Below are positions 54,165 to 63,414 of a DNA stretch of 64,000 nt, one piece after another; position 1 is the first letter of the stretch, and each line of letters starts with the position of its first letter. The stretch spans positions 868,001-932,000 of the forward strand of contig NZ_FSRL01000001.1 in the NCBI RefSeq assembly GCF_900142295.1. Reading direction: 5' to 3'. The translations under genes were made by a program, and so were the position numbers. The DNA is from Vannielia litorea (GTDB taxonomy: Bacteria > Pseudomonadota > Alphaproteobacteria > Rhodobacterales > Rhodobacteraceae). The notes beneath the pieces are model-generated. The model worked only from the letters and a program-made list of their open reading frames with translations, searched no databases and was not told the DNA's origin.

Positions 54165-55031
54165 ATGGCGACCCAGCATTCCCGCTCCGCCGCAAGGTTG
54201 ATGAACGCCCCCGCTGTCTTCGTGCTGCTGGTCTGGATGCTCATCCCGCTCTGCATGACGCTCTACTTCTCCTTCACCGATTACCGCCCGCTGCGCGGCG
54301 TGTTCGACTGCTGCGTGGGCTTCGAGAATTACGGCCGCTTCCTCGGCTCCTCGGCCTTCATCGACTCGGTGCTGACGACCCTGTTGATGGTCGGCGGCAT
54401 CCTGGTCGTCACGGTGGTCGGCGGCGTGCTGCTGGCGCTCCTGCTTGACCAGCCGATGTGGGGGCAGGGGATCGTGCGGATCCTCGTCATCGCGCCCTTC
54501 TTCGTCATGCCCACCGTCTCGGCGCTGGTCTGGAAGAACATGTTCATGAACCCGGTCAACGGGCTCTTCGCCTACCTGTGGAAGTTCTTCGGGGCGACGC
54601 CGATAGACTGGCTCTCCGAGATGCCGCTGTTCTCGATCGTCTGGATCGTCAGCTGGCAATGGCTGCCCTTCGCCACGCTCATCCTGCTCACCGCCGTGCA
54701 GTCGCTCAGCTCCGAGCAGCTCGAGGCCGCCGAGATGGACGGGGCCAGCGCGCTCAGCCGCTTCTACCATATCATCCTGCCGCACCTGGGCCGGGCGATC
54801 ACCGTGGTGATCCTGATCCAGACGATCTTCCTGCTGTCGATCTTCGCGGAGATCTTCGTCACCACCAACGGCGCCTTCGGGACCCGGACGCTCACCTACC
54901 TGGTCTACCAGCGTGTGCTGGAAAGCCAGAACATCGGGCTGGGCTCTGCGGGGGGTATCCTCGCCGTGATCCTCGCCAACATCGTCGCGATCTTCCTGAT
55001 GCGGATCGTCGGCAAGAACCTGGACAACTGA
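54165..55031 (+). CDS. smoF: Polyol ABC transporter permease
   Basis: This is a 288-residue inner-membrane permease with six helices. The EAA docking loop is SSEQLEAAEMDGASALSRFY (about 182-201). The N-terminal half has PAVFVLLVWMLIPLCMTLYFSFTDYRPLRG, split by a cytoplasmic turn, as in MalF-type sugar permeases. The start at 54165 has AGGAGGAGAC upstream; the frame extends further but lacks support. It forms the pore with SmoG. Confidence 0.92.
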   Translation: MATQHSRSAARLMNAPAVFVLLVWMLIPLCMTLYFSFTDYRPLRGVFDCCVGFENYGRFLGSSAFIDSVLTTLLMVGGILVVTVVGGVLLALLLDQPMWGQGIVRILVIAPFFVMPTVSALVWKNMFMNPVNGLFAYLWKFFGATPIDWLSEMPLFSIVWIVSWQWLPFATLILLTAVQSLSSEQLEAAEMDGASALSRFYHIILPHLGRAITVVILIQTIFLLSIFAEIFVTTNGAFGTRTLTYLVYQRVLESQNIGLGSAGGILAVILANIVAIFLMRIVGKNLDN

Positions 55032-55046
55032 GGGAGGGCTGAGCAC

Positions 55047-55877
55047 ATGGCACGCGCCGTCACGACACAACGCAAGGTCATTACCACCGCCGCGGCATGG
55101 ATCATCGGCCTGGCGATCTTCTTCCCGATCCTCTGGACCGTCCTGACCAGCTTCAAGACCGAGGCCCAGGCGATCGCCGATCCGCCGATCTGGTTCGGCT
55201 TCGACTGGACGCTGGAAAACTACGAGGTGGTGCAGGAGCGCTCCAACTACCTCCGCTTCCTGATGAACTCGGTGATCATCGCCGTGGGCTCCACGGTTCT
55301 CGGCCTGCTCATCGCGATCCCCTCGGCCTGGTCGATGGCCTTCGTGCCCGGCAAGCGCACCAAGGACGTGCTGATGTGGATGCTCTCCACCAAGATGCTT
55401 CCGGCCGTCGGCGTGCTCTTTCCGATCGTGCTGATCGCGCGGTTCCTCAACCTCTACGACACGCACATCCTGCTGATCGTGGTGCTGATGCTGATGAACC
55501 TGCCGATCATCATCTGGATGCTCTACACCTACTTCAAGGAGATCCCGGTCGACATTCTCGAGGCCGCGCGGATGGACGGCGCTTCGCTGAAGTCCGAGAT
55601 CATCTACGTGCTGACGCCGATGGCGCTGCCCGGCATCGCCTCGACCATGCTGCTCAACATCATCCTGGCGTGGAACGAGGCGTTCTGGACCTTGAACCTC
55701 ACCACCACGAAGGCCGCACCGCTCACCGCCTTCATCGCCAGCTATTCCAGCCCCGAGGGCCTGTTCTACGCCAAGCTCAGCGCGGCTTCGACCATGGCCA
55801 TCGCGCCCATCCTCATCATGGGATGGTTCAGCCAGAAGCAACTCGTGCGCGGCCTCACCTTCGGCGCCGTCAAGTAA
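55047..55877 (+). CDS. smoG: Polyol ABC transporter permease
   Basis: This is a 276-residue MalG-type permease with six helices (first about 14-34, last about 240-260). The EAA loop is VDILEAARMDGASLKSEIIY (about 171-190). FFPILWTVLTSFKTEAQAIA is typical of the family's first segment. It follows smoF after 15 bp, with GGGAGGG before the ATG. Confidence 0.92.
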   Translation: MARAVTTQRKVITTAAAWIIGLAIFFPILWTVLTSFKTEAQAIADPPIWFGFDWTLENYEVVQERSNYLRFLMNSVIIAVGSTVLGLLIAIPSAWSMAFVPGKRTKDVLMWMLSTKMLPAVGVLFPIVLIARFLNLYDTHILLIVVLMLMNLPIIIWMLYTYFKEIPVDILEAARMDGASLKSEIIYVLTPMALPGIASTMLLNIILAWNEAFWTLNLTTTKAAPLTAFIASYSSPEGLFYAKLSAASTMAIAPILIMGWFSQKQLVRGLTFGAVK

Positions 55878-55889
55878 AGGAACGTAATC

Positions 55890-56899
<1,010 letters not shown>

Positions 56900-56903
<4 letters not shown>

Positions 56904-57085
56904 ACGGCCTTTCGGGCAATCGCAGCACGATCCCCGGGGCAGCACCCCGGGCGATCGGGCGGCGCCTCGCTCACCGCGTCATCGCGCAAAAGGCGACGCC
57001 GGCGATTGCCGAAAGGGACAAGGCGCAGGCCGATCACATCGCCGCGCAGAGCCAAAACGTGGACGGCGGGAATTGGATAAGTTGA
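56900..57085 (+). pseudogene. smoS: In-frame remnant of smoS (sorbitol dehydrogenase)
   Basis: This is a 61-codon open frame between smoK and mtlK, where Rhodobacter-type operons have smoS (about 256 codons). Its last 18 residues, ADHIAAQSQNVDGGNWIS, match the SmoS C-terminus (13 of 18 as I recall the Rhodobacter sphaeroides protein). Its first 40 resemble the SDR N-terminus, but the glycine-rich dinucleotide motif is ruined (IPGAAPRAIGRR instead of T-G-x-x-x-G-I-G). About 190 central codons, including the Ser-Tyr-Lys site, are missing. Start overlaps smoK (ATGA) and stop overlaps mtlK (TGATG), so coupling is kept. No dehydrogenase activity is possible. Confidence 0.8.
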
Positions 57086-58554
57086 TGGCCGTAACTCTTT
57101 CGAACGACACCCTCAAGGCACTTCCCGGGGGCGTTGCCGTCCCGGAGTATGACCGCGCGGGCCTCACTCCCGGCATCCTGCACATCGGTGTCGGCAACTT
57201 TCATCGCGCTCATATGGCCTGGTATCTCGACCGGCTCTTCGCGCAGGGCGAGGGCCATGACTGGGCCATCGTCGGCGCCGGCATCAAGCCGTTCGACGCC
57301 GCCCGCCGCGATGCGCTGGCCGCGCAGGACTGGCTCACCACGGTGGTCGAACTGGATCCGGCGGCCCTCACCGCCCGCGTGACCGGCGCCATGGTGGACT
57401 TCTGCGAGATCGACGGCGCGGCGCTGGTGGCACGGCTCACCGACCCCGCCATCCGCATCGTTTCCCTGACCGTCACCGAGGGCGGATACTTCGTGGATGC
57501 CGAGACAGGCGGCTTTGACAAATCGAACATCGAGATCGCCGCAGATGCCGCCGACCCCGATAGCCCCAAAACGGTATTTGGTCTGCTCGTCAAAGGCTTG
57601 AAGGCCAGACATGATGCAGGCCTGCCACCCTTCACCGTGATGTCTTGCGACAACCTGCCTGAAAACGGCCATGTCGCCAAGGCCGCCGTGGTGGGCATGG
57701 CCGAGCTGATCGACCCCGCGCTGGCCGGGTGGATCTCGGCCAATGTCGCCTTTCCCTGCGGCATGGTCGACTGCATCACCCCCGCCACCGGCCCGCGCGA
57801 GATCGCGCTGGTGAAGGAGCGCTTCGGGGTGGATGACAAGGCCCCCGTGGTCTGCGAACCCTTCCGCCAATGGGTGCTGGAAGACACCTTCCCCCAGGGC
57901 CGCCCCGCGCTCGAAAAGGTCGGCGTCGAGTTCGTGCCCGACGTGGCCCCCTACGAGACGATGAAACTGCGCATCCTCAACGCGGGCCACGCCGCCATCG
58001 CCTATCCTTCCGCGCTGCTGGGGCATCATTTCGTGCATGAGGGCATGCAGGATCCGGACGTGGCGGCCTGGCTCAAGGCGCTGATGCGCGCCGAGGTGAT
58101 CCCCGTGCTGCCCGAGATCGGCGGCGTGGACTTCGACGCCTACCTCGAGAAATCCGCCGAGCGCTTCGCCAATCCCGAGATCGGCGACACCATCGCCCGG
58201 CTCTGCCTCGACGGCTCCAACCGGCAGCCCAAGTTCGTGCTTCCCACCGCCCGCGAGGCGCTGGAGGCGGGCTCCGCGATCCAGGGCCTGGCGCTCGAGG
58301 TCGCCCTCTGGTGCCGCTACTGCATCGAGACGACGACCGGCAGGATCACGCTGGAAGACGAGCGCGCCGAAGCGCTTCAGGCCGCCGCCCTCAGGGCGCA
58401 GACCGACCCTTCCGCCTTCCTCGGCCTCACCGATATCTTCGGCCGCCTCGGCGAAGTCCCGCGGTTCGTCGAGGCCTTCGCCGCCGGGCTCGCGGATCTC
58501 GATGAGAAAGGCGTGCGCCCGGTGTTGCAGGAGTATGTCGCGGCCCAGGGCTAG
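57085..58554 (+). CDS. mtlK: Mannitol 2-dehydrogenase
   Basis: This is a 489-residue polyol-specific long-chain dehydrogenase that oxidises D-mannitol (often also arabinitol or sorbitol) to the ketose with NAD. The nucleotide motif is ILHIGVGNFHRAHMAWYLD (about residue 32). The catalytic K-x4-N-x2-H pattern is in MKLRILNAGHAAIAYP (about 295-310), and SCDNLPENGH is the conserved Asn region. The ATG at 57085 overlaps the stop of the smoS remnant; a TTG four codons upstream is less likely. Its TAG stop shares CTAG with the convergent gene. Confidence 0.94.
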   Translation: MAVTLSNDTLKALPGGVAVPEYDRAGLTPGILHIGVGNFHRAHMAWYLDRLFAQGEGHDWAIVGAGIKPFDAARRDALAAQDWLTTVVELDPAALTARVTGAMVDFCEIDGAALVARLTDPAIRIVSLTVTEGGYFVDAETGGFDKSNIEIAADAADPDSPKTVFGLLVKGLKARHDAGLPPFTVMSCDNLPENGHVAKAAVVGMAELIDPALAGWISANVAFPCGMVDCITPATGPREIALVKERFGVDDKAPVVCEPFRQWVLEDTFPQGRPALEKVGVEFVPDVAPYETMKLRILNAGHAAIAYPSALLGHHFVHEGMQDPDVAAWLKALMRAEVIPVLPEIGGVDFDAYLEKSAERFANPEIGDTIARLCLDGSNRQPKFVLPTAREALEAGSAIQGLALEVALWCRYCIETTTGRITLEDERAEALQAAALRAQTDPSAFLGLTDIFGRLGEVPRFVEAFAAGLADLDEKGVRPVLQEYVAAQG

Positions 58555-59579
58555 GGCAGGGGCGCCCGGCTGAAGCTGTCGGACCAGAACTGAAGCAGCA
58601 GCTCCCGCCGGCCCGGATCGCGGGCGACCAGCAGCACCGGCGAGAGCGGGATGAACCGCCGTGCCGAGCTGGCCAGCCCGGTCTGGTCGGAGTCCATGTC
58701 GGTCACCAGCCCCGCGCCCGCCAGCAGCGCCTGCCCCTCGGGGCCGAGCAGGAAGTCGAGCAGCCGCGACGCCGCCGCCCGCTCGCCCGCGCCCTTGGGA
58801 ATCATGTAGCCCCGCGACAGCACCAGCGTGTAGTCCTCCGGCAGGATCATCCCCACCTGCGGCGCGCCCGCGCTTGCCACGTAGGAGCCCAGCACGTTGT
58901 AGGCGATCAGGTAGCGCCCCTCCGCCACGCCCGAGATGATCTCGGCCGAGCAGCAGGTGGCCACCGCCTCGACCCGGCTGAAACTCTCCAGCAGCGCGCC
59001 GAAGGTGGTGGCCTCGAGGCTGTCGGAATAGGCAAAGAGATAGCCCAGCCCGCTCTCGGCAATGTCGTAGGTGGCGATCCGGTTGCGGTGGAGCTCGGGC
59101 CGCGCCCGCAACGCATCGAGCAGGGCAAACCGCGAGCGCGGCACGTCTGCCGCGTCCAGAAGCTCGGTGTTGTAGGCAATCACCGCCGGTTCGGTGGTGA
59201 CGCCCCAGAGCTCGTCGCGCCAGCGCCGCGAGCCGGGCAGCGCCTCGGTCAGCTCCGAGCTGTAGGGCAGGGCGCAGGCGGCATTGACCAGCCAGACCAT
59301 CTGCTGCACCGCCGAGGACAGCACCGCATCCGCCTGTCCCTGGCCCGCCGCGCAGTCATCCCGGCTCAGCTCGAAGAGGTCGTTCGAGCCCCATTGCTCG
59401 TAGCGGATCGCCAGCTCGGGGTTGAGCGCGGCAAAGCGCTCCATCACCGGCCGGATGATGGCGATGTCGGTGGTGGAGCGCATCACGAACTCGGTCTCCC
59501 CCGCGCCGAAGGTCGCCGTTGCCTCCTGCGCGGCGAGCGGGCCGGGCAGGAGCGCGAGGGCCAGCAGCAGCGCCTTCAT
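58551..59579 (-). CDS. Periplasmic ABC-type solute-binding protein in a two-component operon
   Basis: This 342-residue protein with a signal peptide (KALLLALALLPGPLAAQ) resembles iron/phosphonate-type binding proteins (family 1, AfuA-like): FVMRSTTDIAIIRPVMERFA, ADAVLSSAVQQMVWLVNAA, LWGVTTEPAVIAYNTELL and YNVLGSYVAS. No permease or ATPase gene accompanies it. It is the last gene of a tctD-tctE operon and is coupled to the kinase gene by a four-base overlap, so it may bind the signal ligand and present it to the kinase. Vicinal cysteines occur in VATCCSAEI. Confidence 0.85.
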   Translation of the reverse strand: MKALLLALALLPGPLAAQEATATFGAGETEFVMRSTTDIAIIRPVMERFAALNPELAIRYEQWGSNDLFELSRDDCAAGQGQADAVLSSAVQQMVWLVNAACALPYSSELTEALPGSRRWRDELWGVTTEPAVIAYNTELLDAADVPRSRFALLDALRARPELHRNRIATYDIAESGLGYLFAYSDSLEATTFGALLESFSRVEAVATCCSAEIISGVAEGRYLIAYNVLGSYVASAGAPQVGMILPEDYTLVLSRGYMIPKGAGERAAASRLLDFLLGPEGQALLAGAGLVTDMDSDQTGLASSARRFIPLSPVLLVARDPGRRELLLQFWSDSFSRAPLP

Positions 59580-60979
59580 GCCTCCTCCTCCGCCTGGTCA
59601 GCGGGCAGCACCAGCGCGGCACGGAAGCCCGCGGCGGTCCGTTCCATCTCGACCGTGCCGCCAAAGGCGCTCGCCACCTTGGCCACGATCGAAAGCCCGA
59701 TCCCCGTGCCCTGTTCGTGGCTGTCGGCGGTGCGGTTGAACCGGTCGCCCAGCCGGGCGATCACCCCGGCATCCGGCCCCGTGCCGCTGTCCTCCACCCA
59801 GAGCACCGCGCGGTCGCCCTCGCGCGTGGCCCCGATCGCCACCGGCGGCCGCCCGTGCCTGAGGGCATTGCCCAGAAGGTTCTGCGCCGCCTCCTGGAGC
59901 GAAAACGCATCGGCCCGCACCAGCACCGGTACATCCCCGATCTCCAGCCGCAGCTCCGCCTCGGGGGCCAGCACCGCGTGGTCGTCGCGCTCCATCACCT
60001 CCAGCGCCACCTCGCGCAGGTCGACGCGGGTGCGCGGCACGCTGTCGGTCCGGTGCACCACCAGCGCGCGGCTCAGGAGCTGGTCGAGCAGGGTGCGCAG
60101 CGAGCGGGTGCGGGCGAGCAGGCGGGCGAGGGCGCGGCGGCGCGCCTCCTCGTCCACCTCCTGCACCGCGCTCTCGCTGTGCACCTGGATCGCGGCCACC
60201 GGCGTGCGCAGCTGGTGCGCGGTGTCCGAGATCAGCCGGCGCATCGCGTCGACCTGGCCGTCGAGCCGCCCCATGAACCGGTTCATCGCGCCCAGCATGA
60301 CACCCAGCTCGCGGGGCAGGGTGTCGGCGGGCATCGGCGTCAGGTCGTAGGGGTCGCGGCTGGAGAGATCGGCCACGAGCGCATCGAGCGGGCGCAGGGC
60401 GGAGCGGACGACGAGCGCGGCAAACAGGGTCAGCATCAGGCCCGCGGCGGCCATCGGCAGCAGCGCGTCGAGCATGAGTGCGGTGGTCATGGCGCTGCGG
60501 GCGCGCAGGGTCTGGCCCACCACCACATCGACCGAGCCGGCGAAGTCGCGCTCCACGAAGGCGCGCGTAACCAGCACGAACCGCGCCGCCTCGCCGTCGA
60601 GCGCGGCATCGAAGAAGCGGGCTTCCGCCCCGCCGCGCTCGGGCGGCGCAACCGAAAGCGCGGCCCCGAGGCCGGTGATCAGCGCCCCGTCCGGCCCCAG
60701 CACGGCGTAATAGACCCGGTCGTCGGGCGCCTGCGCGAGCAGCTCGAAGGCCGATACCGGCAGGTCCACGAGCGGCCGGCCCTGCTGGATGCGGATCGAC
60801 TCGGCGATGTCGCTCGCCGCGCCGAAGAGGATGCGGTCATAGCCCTGCCGCGCGGCGGCCCGTGTGTTCCACCAGATCGAGCCCGCCACCAGCAGCCCGC
60901 CCACCAGCAGGATCGCCAGCACAGTGCCCAGCACCCGGGAGGTCAGGCTGGGGCGTCTGGGAGGCCGCGGCTCAGCCAT
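59576..60979 (-). CDS. tctE: Sensor histidine kinase, TctE-like
   Basis: This is a 467-residue membrane kinase. Transmembrane helix 1 is at about 15-37, a periplasmic sensor domain of about 130 residues follows, helix 2 is at about 170-192, then HAMP, HisKA with the phospho-acceptor His in DTAHQLRTPVAAIQVHSE (about 250), and the ATPase domain (LLGNALRHG, WVEDSGTGPDA, GTGIGLSIVAKV). This is the TctE arrangement for tricarboxylate-type sensing. It overlaps tctD by 8 bp and the binding-protein gene by 4 bp. It likely senses a carboxylate or the ligand-loaded binding protein and activates tctCBA. Confidence 0.9.
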   Translation of the reverse strand: MAEPRPPRRPSLTSRVLGTVLAILLVGGLLVAGSIWWNTRAAARQGYDRILFGAASDIAESIRIQQGRPLVDLPVSAFELLAQAPDDRVYYAVLGPDGALITGLGAALSVAPPERGGAEARFFDAALDGEAARFVLVTRAFVERDFAGSVDVVVGQTLRARSAMTTALMLDALLPMAAAGLMLTLFAALVVRSALRPLDALVADLSSRDPYDLTPMPADTLPRELGVMLGAMNRFMGRLDGQVDAMRRLISDTAHQLRTPVAAIQVHSESAVQEVDEEARRRALARLLARTRSLRTLLDQLLSRALVVHRTDSVPRTRVDLREVALEVMERDDHAVLAPEAELRLEIGDVPVLVRADAFSLQEAAQNLLGNALRHGRPPVAIGATREGDRAVLWVEDSGTGPDAGVIARLGDRFNRTADSHEQGTGIGLSIVAKVASAFGGTVEMERTAAGFRAALVLPADQAEEEA

Positions 60980-61643
60980 CCAGCCCGATCCGGTAGCCCA
61001 CGCCGCGCTGGGTGGTGATGCTCACGCCCGAGCCCGCCACCTTCTTGCGCAGCCGGGCGATGTAGAGCTCGATCGCGTTCACCCCCACGTCGGCATCCTC
61101 GAAGCCGTAGAGCGAGTCGTAGAGCCGTGCCTTCGACAGGTACTGCCCCGCATGGCGGATCAGCATGTCGAGCAGGGCGGCCTCGCGGCGGGTGAGGTCG
61201 AGCTGGGCGCCGTCGAGCCGGGCCGAGCGGTCGCGCGGGGCGTAGCTCAGCGGCCCGAGGGTGATGGTCTCTTCCTTGCGGTCGGCCTCGCGGCGCACGA
61301 GGGCGCGCAGCCGGGCCTCCAGTTCGCGCTGGTCGAAGGGCTTGCCGAGGTAGTCGTCGGCACCCTGGTCGAGCGCGGCGATGCGGTCCTCCACCGAGGA
61401 GAGGGCGGTGAGCATGAGCACCGGCACGCGGTCGGCCTCGGCCCGCACCTCCCGCAGGAGCGCCAGCCCCGAGCCGTCGGGCAGGTTGATGTCGAGGATC
61501 ATCGCGTCGTAGCGCTGCACCGCGCGGCAGTCGCGCGCGTCCTCCAGCGTGGGCGCGAGATCGCAGACGATGCCCGAGCGCGCCAGATGGGCCACGACCC
61601 CCTCGGCCAGGTCGCCCGCATCCTCCACCATCAGTATCCGCAT
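60972..61643 (-). CDS. tctD: OmpR-family response regulator, TctD-like
   Basis: This is a 223-residue DNA-binding response regulator. Its receiver domain (1-115) has phospho-acceptor Asp51 in AMILDINLPDGSG and Lys in DYLGKPFDQ. The OmpR/PhoB-type winged helix (about 128-220) contains LDLTRREAALLDMLIRHAGQ and YIARLRKKV. It is divergent from tctC, with 11-bp-spaced direct repeats (61672-61691) in between that fit an OmpR-type site. It probably activates tctCBA. Confidence 0.92.
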   Translation of the reverse strand: MRILMVEDAGDLAEGVVAHLARSGIVCDLAPTLEDARDCRAVQRYDAMILDINLPDGSGLALLREVRAEADRVPVLMLTALSSVEDRIAALDQGADDYLGKPFDQRELEARLRALVRREADRKEETITLGPLSYAPRDRSARLDGAQLDLTRREAALLDMLIRHAGQYLSKARLYDSLYGFEDADVGVNAIELYIARLRKKVAGSGVSITTQRGVGYRIGLDG

Positions 61644-61664
61644 CCGGCTCCCCCTTCCGCCAAA

Positions 61665-61691
61665 CTGTCGCGGTGACAGGTTGGTGACAGG
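61665..61691 (+). promoter_or_regulatory. Direct repeats in the tctD-tctC divergent region
   Basis: GGTGACAGG occurs at 61672-61680 and 61683-61691, one helical turn apart, the usual spacing for OmpR-family regulators. CTGTC at 61665-61669 forms an inverted repeat with the GACAG that follows. This is a probable TctD site. Confidence 0.5.
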
Positions 61692-61801
61692 AACAACGGT
61701 TACACATCCTCAACCCGCAGGGAAAGAACCGCCAGGTTCGCGCTGCGGGGCACAGGACCGGCGCGTGGGAGTGCGCCGGCCAGGACCTGAGGAGGATCTT
61801 T

Positions 61802-62794
61802 ATGAAAACGTCTTTCATCCGCGCGGCGCTCGCCGTGGCGGCTCTTGGTGTCGCCGGTACGGCCCATGCCGAGAGCCATGGCTTCATGCCCGAGAACCCC
61901 GAGTGCATCGCCCCCGCCAACCCGGGCGGCGGCTGGGACTTCACCTGCCGGCAGGTCGGCAAGTCGCTTCAGGACATCGGCCTGATCGACAAGACCATGC
62001 AGGTCGTCAACCTCGCCGGTGGCGGCGGTGGCGTGGCCTATGCCGAGGTGGTCAACAAGCGCAACGACAGCAATGACCTGATCGTTGCCGCCTCGACCGC
62101 AACCGCCACCCGCCTGGCCCAGGGCGCCTATCCGGGCAACACGATGGACCAGGTCCGCTGGCTCGCCTCCGTGGGCGCCGACTACGGCGTGATCGCCGTG
62201 GCCGCCGACAGCGAGATCACCACGCTGCCGCAGCTGCTCGACGCCATCAAGACCGACCCGGGCTCGATCTCCGTGGCCGGCGGCTCCGCCGTGGGCGGCT
62301 GGGATCACCTCAAGGTGCTGATCGCGGCCAACGCCTATGGCATCGAGGATGTGCGCTCGGTCAAGTACATCGCCTTCGACGGCGGCGGCGAGGCCGTGAC
62401 CCAGCTGCTGGCCGGCTCCGTGCAGGCCTTCACCGGCGACATCTCCGAGGCCAAGGGCTTCGTGGACTCCGGCGACATCAAGGTGATCGCGGTTCTCTCG
62501 CCCGAGCGTCTGGGCGGCGAGTTCGCCGACTTCCCGACCGCCCGCGAGCAGGGCGTGGAAGCCATCGGCGCCAACTGGCGCGGGTTCTATGCCCCCGGCG
62601 GCATGTCCGACGAGGCCTATGACGCCTGGGTTGCCGCCATCGGCACCCTCTACGCCTCCGACGAGTGGAAGGCGATCATGGAGACCAACGGCCTTGCCCC
62701 GCTCGACCTGCAGGGCGCCGAGTTCGAGCAGTTCGTGGCCGAGTCGGTCGCGCAGATCGAATCGATCTCCAGGGAAATCGGCATCATCAAGTGA
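61802..62794 (+). CDS. tctC: Tripartite tricarboxylate transporter binding protein TctC
   Basis: This is a 330-residue periplasmic binding protein of the Bug/TctC family. Its signal peptide is about 23 residues (FIRAALAVAALGVAGTAHA). IAPANPGGGWDFTCRQVGKSL is the typical opening with the ligand-holding loop, and VAGGSAVGGWDHLKVL is the second carboxylate-binding loop. Ligands are citrate, other tricarboxylates or dicarboxylates. GAGGATCTTT precedes the ATG. It is the first gene of tctCBA. Confidence 0.93.
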   Translation: MKTSFIRAALAVAALGVAGTAHAESHGFMPENPECIAPANPGGGWDFTCRQVGKSLQDIGLIDKTMQVVNLAGGGGGVAYAEVVNKRNDSNDLIVAASTATATRLAQGAYPGNTMDQVRWLASVGADYGVIAVAADSEITTLPQLLDAIKTDPGSISVAGGSAVGGWDHLKVLIAANAYGIEDVRSVKYIAFDGGGEAVTQLLAGSVQAFTGDISEAKGFVDSGDIKVIAVLSPERLGGEFADFPTAREQGVEAIGANWRGFYAPGGMSDEAYDAWVAAIGTLYASDEWKAIMETNGLAPLDLQGAEFEQFVAESVAQIESISREIGIIK

Positions 62795-62800
62795 TGCCGT

Positions 62801-62831
62801 CCGGGCGGCGGGGCCTGTCCCTGCCGCCCGG
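62801..62831 (+). promoter_or_regulatory. Stem-loop between tctC and tctB
   Basis: CCGGGCGGC (62801-62809) pairs with GCCGCCCGG (62823-62831), and the stem can be extended inward by G-C pairs. It starts 7 bases after the tctC stop. Confidence 0.6.
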
Positions 62832-62862
62832 TCTCACGTTTCAAGACATCGGGGGACAAGCC

Positions 62863-63411
62863 ATGAGCGACCGTATATTCGGCGGGTTTGGCGTGCTGCT
62901 GGCGATCTTCTACGCCTGGGCCGCGCTTCAGACCGAGGAGAGTTTTCTGAGCGATGCGGTAGGGCCAAAGGCCTTTCCGGTGATCATCGCCGTCATCCTG
63001 GGGCTGGCCTCTGCGGTCATCGCGCTCCGCCCCGACCCGGAGCCCGTCTGGCCGCCCCTCACACGGCTGGCCGAGATCGGCGCCGCCGCGGTGGTCATGA
63101 TCCTCTACGCGCAGTTCCTGCCCGAGGCGGGCTTCATCATCGCAACCGCGCTGGCGGCCACCTATCTCACCTGGCGGCTCGGCTCGCCGGTGATCCAGTC
63201 GGTGCTGATCGGCGCGCTGACGGCGCTCGGCATCTACATCATCTTTCACGCGGTGCTGGGCCTCTCGCTCGCCCGTGGCCCGCTCGACCCCTTCGTCGAT
63301 GCGGTGGTGGACCCGGTGCTCTCGGGCATCGGCAAATTCTTTGCGCTGTTCGGCGGAGGGGCTGAAGAGATCGCCCCCGAGGCCACCGGCGCCACGGGCG
63401 CAGGAGACTGA
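62863..63411 (+). CDS. tctB: Tripartite tricarboxylate transporter small subunit TctB
   Basis: This is a 182-residue membrane protein with four hydrophobic helices (about 5-22, 38-55, 70-95, 105-140). FLSDAVGPKAFPVIIAVILG is the TctB hallmark. The hydrophilic tail is Glu/Ala/Gly-rich. It assists the large permease TctA. I chose the ATG at 62863 because the upstream frame overlaps the hairpin and tctC. Confidence 0.88.
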   Translation: MSDRIFGGFGVLLAIFYAWAALQTEESFLSDAVGPKAFPVIIAVILGLASAVIALRPDPEPVWPPLTRLAEIGAAAVVMILYAQFLPEAGFIIATALAATYLTWRLGSPVIQSVLIGALTALGIYIIFHAVLGLSLARGPLDPFVDAVVDPVLSGIGKFFALFGGGAEEIAPEATGATGAGD

Positions 63412-63414
63412 ACC

